Positions 57,401-64,000 of a stretch of 64,000 nucleotides of DNA are shown piece by piece. The notes under the pieces were generated by a model, which had not been told where the DNA came from, searched no databases, and saw only the letters and a list, made by a program, of their open reading frames with translations. Both the position numbers and the translations under genes were made by a program. Positions within the stretch are counted from its first letter, which is position 1. The number at the start of each line of letters is the position of its first letter. Source of the DNA: Polydactylus sextarius (taxonomy: Eukaryota; Chordata; Actinopteri; Polynemidae); assembly GCA_016801845.1 (NCBI GenBank), contig CM028931.1:15390305-15454304 (forward strand). Direction: 5' to 3'.

Positions 57401-60128
57401 TACCTGCTTCCTTTGAAACTCAGACTAGTTCATAAAGTCATCGACCAGTCGCTCGGTGGCTTCCCTCTTTAAATTAACCCGCAGGCAAGTCCGAGTCAGG
57501 CCCACGACGCTGACGTTAGCTTAACGGCTAGTTGCAGCTAACCTAGGAAAACATCCGACCTGGTCAGTTTTATCACCTGCTCCTCGTTCTCTCTTCAGCC
57601 GGGAAAAAGAAACTGCGACGTGACGTCGCCGACCAGACGGTTACATGTTTTCAGAAGCAGATAAATCAACAATTACACCACAAACATAGTCTTGACTCAA
57701 ACTGATAGTTACCGTTTAAATTAAGATACGTGCGATTCAGACGAAGACAAAGTCGATGTTTGTCGTCGCGTTTGACGCCTACTTAGACGCGTTAATCTAC
57801 TTTATTTATACACCTACAGCACAAAAACAAGTACATGAACGGAGATAAATCAATGAATAAACACAAGAATTAAAGTGAAGCTTAGGTCCCATCAGTGTTT
57901 ATATTAGAGCTGCTTGATTATGGTAAAATAATAATAATAATCAGGATTATTTGGGTTTCAAACGATTGCTTATTGACTCATTTGATAAAATAATAAGTAA
58001 AAACACTGATGTCGACACTTGAAAACTACTAAACTGAAAATAAAATACAAACATAAACATTAACTTGTAGCTAGCGCTTAGCATCGCTAACGCATGAAAC
58101 CGTCTTGATTCTAGTTTTCTAACTGGATAAAATTAAAAAAAAAAAAAAAAGGTGATTTTTTTCTGTATTTTCCGCGTTTTTTTTTTTTTTTTTTCATTTT
58201 TGCTCCTTCTCCTTCTGGCGCCACCTGTCGAATAACATGACCAATCGACCGATCGCGTTGCTGTTCGGGGCCTAAGACAGTCGAACCAACGACTAGACGT
58301 GACGAGATTCACGAGCGACGTCTGAGTCTGAACTTCCCGCGAGAAACGTGCGATCGTCGTCACGACGACGACGACAACAACATGAGCTACCCGGTGTGTC
58401 TCAGATGGCGGCGGGGGCACCCCTCTTTTATCTCACACTCATCTCTCCTGAGAACACCTCCTCTCTCTGACGTCTCTTTTGCACCGCGTGGATTTAACAC
58501 TTTGCTGTTGTCGTCGTCGTTACGTCTTCCAGGTTTCTGTCTCCTCGACCTGACGGAGCAGTTTTCCCTCCCGGAGACTTCTCCACCCATGTTGGCCAGA
58601 CTGTTGGAAACTATAGAGAGGAAAGGTGAGTTGAGTTCACACAAGCTGTGTGAAGTGAAGTCAAGTCAAGTGAAATCACTGACGTGTGTTTTTAATTTTC
58701 TTTTTGATCCGCAGGTCTCGATAATCCAACTTTATATCGGACGTTCACGGCCGGCGCTGGACTGGAAGTCAGACAGTATTTTGACAGCGGTGCGTCTTTT
58801 ATTTTTATTGTTATTTCATACAAACACAAACACGGAGAAGAGGAAGCGCTAAAAGTGTGAAGCGGCGTTAAAAATATCGGCGTGTGCACGCCCTAACGGT
58901 CCGCTGCGTCCGTGCAAATTATATCTGAACGTGTAAACTAAGATTTTTTTTTTTAGTTTAAGCTCATTTGTCGTCGTCAACTGTTATTGTGCTTTTCAGA
59001 TCCTCCCTCTGCGGACCTGGACCAGTTCGAACTCCCGGTCCTGTGCGACGGTCTGCGTCGGTACTTGCAGGATCTCCCGCAGCCCGTCGTCCCCGCGGCG
59101 ATCTACGCTCAGATGGTCCTCACCGCCAAAGGTGAGAACAGACGTCAACAGAACCAGAAGCGCTGACAGACTGTTCCTCGCGCTCTGCTTCGCTATTGTA
59201 CATTCAGTACTCTGAGCACAAAAACCACAAAGATCTCATCTCTTCCTCTTAACAGACACAACCACTTTTTACATTTGTTTGTTTTTATTTTCATGCATCA
59301 CTCTCCTCTCCTCCTAACAAACAATATATATACATATATATATAAAATATATAATCGGTACATTTTGTCCCTTTCTTTTCCTTTTATCTGTTCGTCTTTG
59401 TGTCTTTCTGTCGCACGCACCGTGAAACTCTCACACCGCCGCAGCTCTCTGCAGCGCTGCAGCTCCTCTTGGCGTCACATGGCCAGAAACAGGATATCTG
59501 TGGTTAATAGGAACTAAAACAAGCCTGAAAGTTTATCTGAAGCATCTTGAAGCAGCCAATCACCTGCCAGTGTACCTTACGCTCATTGTGAACCACACAA
59601 TCTCCCTGCGGTTTCTAGACCCGAACTGCACATGATGCCTTTTTTCCATCTCTTCACCGTTTTTCTGTAACGAAACATCTCTCGGCGTTGAACCTATTTT
59701 TTTTTTTTTTTGGTTTCGTTTTGTTTGTTTCTAACAGAAGTGGCGAGTCCCGAGGAATGCGCTCAGCTGCTACGTCGGATCGCCGGCACGCCGAGTCTGC
59801 CTCCTCAGTACTGGCTCACGCTCCACTGTCTGCTCAGGCACTTCGCTCGGGTTTGCCAAAACGGCACCAAGAACCTGCTCACGGCCCGGGCGCTGGGAGA
59901 AATCTTCAGCCCCGTGTTTTTCAGACAACAAACCGCCGGGTGGGTGTCGGCAGCAGAACCAGACAAAACAGCGCGCACAACCAGCTGTGCAAGTATTTTA
60001 TTTTTTTTTTTTTTAATCTAATTTATCTTTTATCTTCTTTTCCAGCTGTGAACCCAGTCTGGACGCTCACATCAAGATCATTGAGGTCCTGGTGACCAGC
60101 GAATGGAGTGAAAACCAGGCTGCTCCAG
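50305..60128 (+). CDS. pik3r1: PI3-kinase class IA regulatory subunit p85-alpha, N-terminal 307 residues (partial gene)
   Basis: The join is 50305-50641, 58533-58625, 58715-58789, 59000-59131, 59738-59939 and 60046-60128. All phases match. It encodes SH3 (residues about 3-80), the first proline-rich motif (Pro-Pro-Thr-Pro-Lys-Pro-Arg-Pro, about 90-105) and the BH/RhoGAP-like domain (about 115-298). p85-alpha binds and stabilises the p110 catalytic subunit and recruits it to phosphotyrosine sites. The SH2 domains and inter-SH2 coil lie past the window end. The alpha type is chosen over p85-beta and p55-gamma because of the near-identical SH3 start (Met-Ser-Ala-Glu-Gly-Tyr-Gln-Tyr), the p50-alpha exon and the MAST4 linkage. 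Confidence 0.95.
54413..54443. repeat. (GT)n microsatellite in pik3r1 intron 2
   Basis: About 15 GT units. Confidence 0.9.
55780..56180. mobile_element. Repeat family B, shortened fold-back copy
   Basis: A forward arm (ttagcttgaagacgtcgcta, ccattaaaacacatcaaagt) and a reversed arm (caccccaatcactag-type block, gttagcgtagtttagctc, acaaacctaaagttaatttt) flank gacccagaggtagtttattg and gatccatgaatct-type loop sequence. It matches 60,655-61,580. Confidence 0.75.
58533..58625 (+). CDS. pik3r1: pik3r1 exon 3 (start of BH domain)
   Basis: The acceptor GTCTTCCAG and donor GTGAGT frame 31 codons including Leu-Thr-Glu-Gln-Phe and Leu-Leu-Glu-Thr-Ile-Glu-Arg-Lys, the first helices of the p85 BH domain. 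Phase 1 in and out. The preceding segment is more diverged than in tetrapods. Confidence 0.9.
58715..58789 (+). CDS. pik3r1: pik3r1 exon 4 (BH domain)
   Basis: This 75-bp exon, between GATCCGCAG and GTGCGT, encodes Gly-Leu-Asp and Thr-Leu-Tyr-Arg-Thr. The Arg is at the arginine-finger-like place of p85-alpha BH domains. It then reads Leu-Glu-Val-Arg-Gln-Tyr-Phe-Asp. Phase 1 in and out. Confidence 0.9.
59000..59131 (+). CDS. pik3r1: pik3r1 exon 5 (BH domain)
   Basis: Acceptor TTTTCAG, donor GTGAGA. It includes Leu-Arg-Arg-Tyr-Leu-Gln-Asp-Leu-Pro and Pro-Val-Val-Pro-Ala-Ala-Ile-Tyr, the conserved RhoGAP-fold core. Confidence 0.93.
59738..59939 (+). CDS. pik3r1: pik3r1 exon 6 (BH domain)
   Basis: Acceptor CTAACAG, donor GTGGGT at 59,940. 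It encodes Gln-Tyr-Trp-Leu-Thr-Leu, Lys-Asn-Leu-Leu-Thr-Ala-Arg and Leu-Gly-Glu-Ile-Phe-Ser-Pro-Val-Phe-Phe-Arg. The end in phase 2 joins the C at 60,046. Reading past the donor is also open for some distance but breaks the family alignment. Confidence 0.93.
60046..60128 (+). CDS. pik3r1: pik3r1 exon 7 (end of BH domain)
   Basis: The acceptor TTTTCCAG precedes it. The exon encodes His-Ile-Lys-Ile-Ile-Glu-Val-Leu-Val-Thr-Ser-Glu-Trp and ends Ala-Ala-Pro, in phase 1, before GTAAAC. The next exon should begin the proline-rich Leu-Pro-Pro-Lys-Pro-Pro-Lys-Pro segment. It is not in the window. Confidence 0.93.
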
Positions 60129-60654
60129 GTAAACTTCTCAAAACTTATCAAACGTTTTTTTTTTTTTTAACGACACAAAAGTACAAACTTTGTGCGCACG
60201 GATGCACGCTCGCTTCTGCAGCTTCTTCTTTTTTTTTTTTTTTCCGTGGCTTGAACCGCTGCAGAGAGAGTATGACCTGATCTATTAATAGTTTCTAAGA
60301 AAAAAGGGGGTGTTGAGACATGCAAGTCGCCGCAAGAAGTGTGTGGGGGGGGGGGACACGGGCGTTGTTGTGGTAAACTACTGACGTAGTCGTCGGGTCG
60401 TTCGGGTTTAAAACGCGTCCGTACGTCTCCGGTTGTGTGTTGATCAGTGGCTCAAAGTGCAGCTGCTGCAAAACTCGTTTGATTGTGTCGTGGCTGGAAG
60501 TTGATTCGTTTCATCTCCATCATCGCCCAGAAAACAAAAGTTATTGACAAGAATCTGGTTCTACCGGTCGGTCGCAGGCGTAGTTGTAGCGGCGATGGTC
60601 TTGGTAGATCTCAACTGGTCTCAGTGGTGTTGGTTTGTGTTTTTACAGCTCTAG

Positions 60655-61580
60655 TTCAGTGTAAAATGAACTTTAGGTTTGTTAAAACACAATAACCAGT
60701 TGTTATGTTTGCTGAGGAGCTAAACTCACCATGCTAGTGATTGGGGCACCAAGTTAGCTTGAAGACGTCGCTATTTTAAACCATTAAAACACATCAAAGT
60801 AGCTCCACACTTCCTTGCTGCTATAACAAAGGTCCTGATATTTAAAACGAGACGTTGAGAAGTTTTCTAAGACTTTTTTTTACAGGTCAGACCCAGAGGT
60901 AGTTTATTGACGAATTGCCAGAACAGACAGTGACCAGATATTGTCACCAACAGATGAAATCCACCAGTCTGGGTCTCTGCTCTTCCTGGTTTTGAAAACT
61001 CAGGAACCGATGAAAAACGAGCTTCGACACCAGTAGCAGGTTTAACGCGACCTCTGACACGTTTGTTTAGAGCCAACATGGCGGCCGTGGAGGAGCGAGT
61101 TTTCTTTGAAAACGGAGCTAAAGGTTGTTTCCGTCGCTACGTCATCACAGTCAGTGGTCTGATTGGTTGTTGATCCCACCTCTGACAACTTCCTGTCTGT
61201 GGATCTTCGCCAGACCAAGATCCGTCTACGAGCTCGGCGCAAGATCCATGAATCTCCTCTTATTCTGCCCATTCATCAATATCAGAAACTACCTCGAGGT
61301 CCAACCTGTAAAAAAGTCTTTTTAATAAACGATGTGTTCACTTATAAACTTCTCAATGCCTCGTTTTAAACGTCAGGATCCTTGTTACAGCAGCAAGGAA
61401 GTGTGGAGCTACTTTGATCTGTTTTAATGGTTTAAAATAGCGACGTCTTCAAGCTAACTTGGTGCCCCAATCACTAGCATGGTGAGAACGATGAAAACGA
61501 CAATGTTCGTAATGTAACAGGTTAGCGTAGTTTAGCTCCTCAGCAAACATAACAAACCTAACGTTGATTTTACACTGAAG
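60655..61580. mobile_element. Repeat family B, long fold-back copy in pik3r1 intron
   Basis: The left end ttcagtgtaaaatgaacttt is mirrored by gttgattttacactgaa at the right. Arms of about 230 bp (60,655-60,890 and 61,345-61,580) share gacgtcgctattttaaacc, gtgtggagctactttgatct-type and cctaacgtt-type blocks in opposite orientation. The loop holds a unique 450-bp segment. No transposase frame. The TSD is unclear. Confidence 0.8.
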
Positions 61581-61839
61581 TTCTCCTGTGAAACGCTCCG
61601 TCGTTGGACTGGAGCGTTTGGACGTTTTATTACCTGTTAGATCTATTTATACATTCAACTCTCAGCTGTCGGTAATTTGCACCTGCGGGAGCGGTTTTTG
61701 GCTGCGGGACAGATGGATGGATGAAGGATGGAAGCGCTGACATATATAAATAACTAAACACATGACTTAAATATACAATCAAGTTCACTTCAGTTGCGCC
61801 AAACTGGTTTGTCACCTGTCCTCATAACAGAAGAGAAGC

Positions 61840-62575
61840 CTACTTTGTAAACACACATGTACATTCTGTCCATGTGTTTCTGTGAATGACCCGTGTGTGT
61901 GTTGGGGTGTCTGCGTGCCTCCTCCCAGTTACTGCGTGCCTATTTTAAGCAAGCGACAAAAGGCCCACTTAGATTTGGTTGGCTGGAAAGTCGGCCTACT
62001 CCACAGAGCGCTGCTTGTTAAACTGAAGGGGGCTGCTTCCAGTTTCTAGGGCCACTCTCCCCCCCTCCCCTCCTGGATCTCCACATGTCCTCCCTCTGCC
62101 TCAAAGTGCACAGCTCAGCAAATATTTGAAACTTTGCAAGTTAATCATAAGACCGAGCGTCCCTCCCTCCGCCGCCACCACCTCCAAACTCCCTGCCTCC
62201 TCCTTTACAAACAGAGACGGAGGGAGTGACCGGAGAGACTCAAACACACAGCTGGCACGAGCCGCCGCCTTTCAGAACAGGCTCTGACACCAGAGCAGCT
62301 ACTGTTAATCATTAACTATCTGCGGCGGACGTGAGCAGAGAGAGAGAGAAAGAGAGAGAGGGAGGAGAGAGAGAGAGAGAGGGAGAGAGGGAGGGAGGGA
62401 GGGGGAGGAGACTCGGCCTTTTACCACCCGCTCACATCAGGAACTGAACAGTCAGTCAGCCAGACGGCCGCATGTTGCACCTGCCGCACGTCGAGGGGAT
62501 TACCTGGATTTCATTAAGACGCGACATAAAGCCGCAGCCTCGTTAAAGAATTAAAAACAAAAGCCGCATCTACTG

Positions 62576-62606
<31 letters not shown>

Positions 62607-62616
62607 ATCTAAAACT
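61840..62616 (+). promoter_or_regulatory. Likely intronic promoter for the p50-alpha transcript
   Basis: The region is single-copy, G/C- and purine-rich and lies directly upstream of the p50-alpha exon. It has a (GA)n at about 62,335-62,405 and a (TA)n at about 62,572-62,608. The conserved look of 61,840-62,060 contrasts with the repeat just before it. The promoter role is inferred from position. Confidence 0.4.
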
Positions 62617-62742
62617 ATGACATGGAGCTTTACTGGAGGACTTGAAAACAAAACCCTCTCTGCTGGATTACATTTTTCACTTTCTTTGGGGAATAAAAAA
62701 GACGCAGTCGAGACGACCGAGAGATCGTCGAGTCGACAAAAC

Positions 62743-62758
62743 ATGCACAACCTGCAAC
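62743..62758 (+). CDS. pik3r1: p50-alpha alternative first coding exon (five codons plus one base)
   Basis: ATG CAC AAC CTG CAA C is followed at once by the strong donor GTAAGT (62,759). It encodes Met-His-Asn-Leu-Gln, the known N-terminus of the p50-alpha isoform. The phase-1 end is the same as that of p85 exon 7, so both can splice to the same downstream exon. The resulting protein lacks SH3 and BH domains but keeps the SH2 domains. Confidence 0.85.
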
Positions 62759-62761
62759 GTA

Positions 62762-62792
<31 letters not shown>

Positions 62793-63504
62793 GATGCTCT
62801 GTTTATTTACGCACAAACAAACAAACAAAAAAAAAAGTAGACTTGTTGCGTTTTGTTTTGTTTCGTTTCGTTTTTTTTCCCCGTTTCTAAAAGTTAAGAC
62901 GCAAAAAAAAAAAAAAAAGAGTAAATAAAGTTTCTTTGGAAAAGGAACATCCTGGCTCCGGTTTGGATTCTTCACACCTTCTTACCAGGAACTAGGTCTG
63001 TTTCAATTTCACTGAGGGGGAAAATCGAGCCAGCTATCTCTGTCATGCCGGGTGTCACGCTGCGGGATTACAGGCGTATTTGAGAGAGCTCAGGGTGCCG
63101 CTGACCCCCCCAAGGGGGGGGCGAGGTATTATAATTTAGCTGTGTACGTCCTGCAGCAGCGACGGCGGCGGTAGCAGCAGCAGCAGCCGGAGCTTTGTCT
63201 GAGTGCCAGCAAGTGGGACGGACTAAAAACCGCCGCACGACACGCAGAGAGGAGGGGCCGAGCGAACCTGCAGGGGGAGAGAGAGAGAGAGAGAGACCGA
63301 GCGAGCGAGCTCAACACACACACACAGACAGAGAGAGAGACAGAGAGAGAGAGGATCACAGAGAGAAGGGAAAAGGCATGGAACGAGCTGCAGCTCCTTT
63401 TTTTTCACCTCCTCTCTCCTGCCGCCGCCGCTGCTGCTGCTACTGCTGCTGCTAGCGGAGAGATGCTACACATGTGCTGTTAAAGATGGATGCATGCTAA
63501 CGCT

Positions 63505-63540
<36 letters not shown>

Positions 63541-64000
63541 CAAGAAGACAGAGAGACAGAGCGTTATGGGCATTTAAGCGTTTAGCTGCGGCGTCGTATG
63601 TAGAGAAGAATTGAAAAGGGAGCTTTCACAATGACCTCATCGCTGTCAGGAAATGAAAGATGCGGGAGCAGCTGGTGACAGACCCCCAGTGTGATTGGCT
63701 GTGGTAAGTGATGTAACACGTTACCGAGCAGGGCTGCTGCTCTTAATGGCTTTTTTTTTTTTTTTTCCTCCCCTTCTTCTTCTTCCTCCTAATTCAGGTT
63801 GTCGCGTAAAACAAGAAACGAGCCGTTTTTTATGGCGAGATAAAGATTTATAGTTATACGGGTCATGGAGACGAGATGGCGACGGCGTCCGCAGGTTAAT
63901 GTTTGAGAAATTTCGAGCAATCTGGAGACGTTTAAAACAAGTGCAATCAGGTGTTCGTACTGAGAAGTGAAGCACCGGAAACGGGTTGAGGTTTTTTTTT
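62759..64000 (+). other. pik3r1 intron after the p50-alpha exon
   Basis: T-run at about 62,766-62,792, GC-rich and (GA)n-rich sequence at 63,060-63,450, (CTG)n near 63,431-63,455, (CA)n at about 63,509-63,537, and a strong donor-like GTAAGT near 63,705. It could hold another untranslated first exon. The p55-alpha first exon was looked for and not seen. Confidence 0.45.
63509..63537. repeat. (CA)n microsatellite
   Basis: About 14 CA units. Confidence 0.9.

Larger units (their letters stand above)
50642..58532 (+). other. pik3r1 intron 2 (about 7.9 kb)
   Basis: It holds no gene. Contents: a single-copy-looking segment at about 51,110-51,310; a purine/pyrimidine-skewed stretch at 51,900-52,600 with (CTC)n near 52,475-52,506; (GA)n at about 53,061-53,086; (CA)n at about 53,370-53,396; (GT)n at about 54,413-54,443; a C-run near 55,457; (CAG)n near 55,490-55,522; a family B copy at 55,780-56,180; and (CTT)n near 56,853-56,880. 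Frames such as 52,234-52,530 are low-complexity. Confidence 0.7.

Noticed and set aside
62514..62975. Antisense 153-codon frame over the p50-alpha exon
   Set aside because: Mostly poly-Phe and poly-Lys from homopolymer runs and the TA repeat.
1..64000. tRNA or rRNA genes and endogenous retroviral genes
   Set aside because: No cloverleaf with A and B boxes, no ribosomal sequence and no gag/pol-type frame was recognised by eye. A covariance-model and profile search would settle it.

Overview
The window is nuclear DNA from a ray-finned fish, most likely a percomorph teleost. It carries the 3' half of a MAST4-type kinase gene (mast4, + strand, 366-9487 plus a long 3' UTR) and, about 37 kb downstream, the 5' half of pik3r1 (+ strand, about 48,600 to past the window end). 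I base the call on conserved multi-exon proteins with GT-AG introns, short introns, many microsatellites, TAGC-rich repeats and fold-back elements, and the 'cctctggggatcatgaa' minisatellite family that I associate with perciform fishes. No prokaryotic, organellar or viral gene was recognised.

Layout. 1-365: intron with a dispersed repeat. 366-9487: the last eight recognised coding exons of mast4, covering the PDZ domain and the long disordered Ser/Pro/Lys-rich tail with a 16-residue polyglutamine run. 9488 to about 11,540 or 11,680: mast4 3' UTR with several poly(A) signals. About 11,700-48,560: gene-free spacer holding tandem arrays (near 12, 15, 24, 32, 33, 37, 39-41 and 46 kb), fold-back elements (near 18, 30, 35, 42 and 44 kb), and islands of unique sequence that may be conserved noncoding elements. 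48,600-48,830: GC-rich pik3r1 promoter with CCAAT and GC boxes. 48,8xx-49,074: noncoding exon 1. 50,039-50,641: exon 2 with the start codon and SH3 domain. 58,533-60,128: five exons of the BH (RhoGAP-like) domain. 62,743-62,758: the short alternative first exon of the p50-alpha isoform, beginning Met-His-Asn-Leu-Gln. The SH2 and inter-SH2 exons lie beyond the window.

How the genes relate. MAST4 is a microtubule-associated AGC kinase. p85-alpha is the regulatory and adaptor subunit of class IA PI3-kinase. They are not known to form one operon-like unit. Their adjacency is an old linkage: MAST2-PIK3R3 and MAST3-PIK3R2 are also neighbours in human, which points to a paralogous block from the early vertebrate genome duplications.

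Most notable observations: (1) an apparent +1 base in mast4 exon 7, next to a 98-bp intron, so that only intron retention, an upstream alternative donor or a corrected base keeps the frame; (2) a conserved p50-alpha micro-exon with an in-frame upstream ATG; (3) two large tandem arrays of one repeat unit facing each other at 31.8-32.4 and 33.0-33.7 kb; (4) several long fold-back elements, one near-intact TTAA-flanked element inside a mast4 intron, and another copy of that family abutting a mast4 splice donor. I found no clear evidence of a wholly new biological system.
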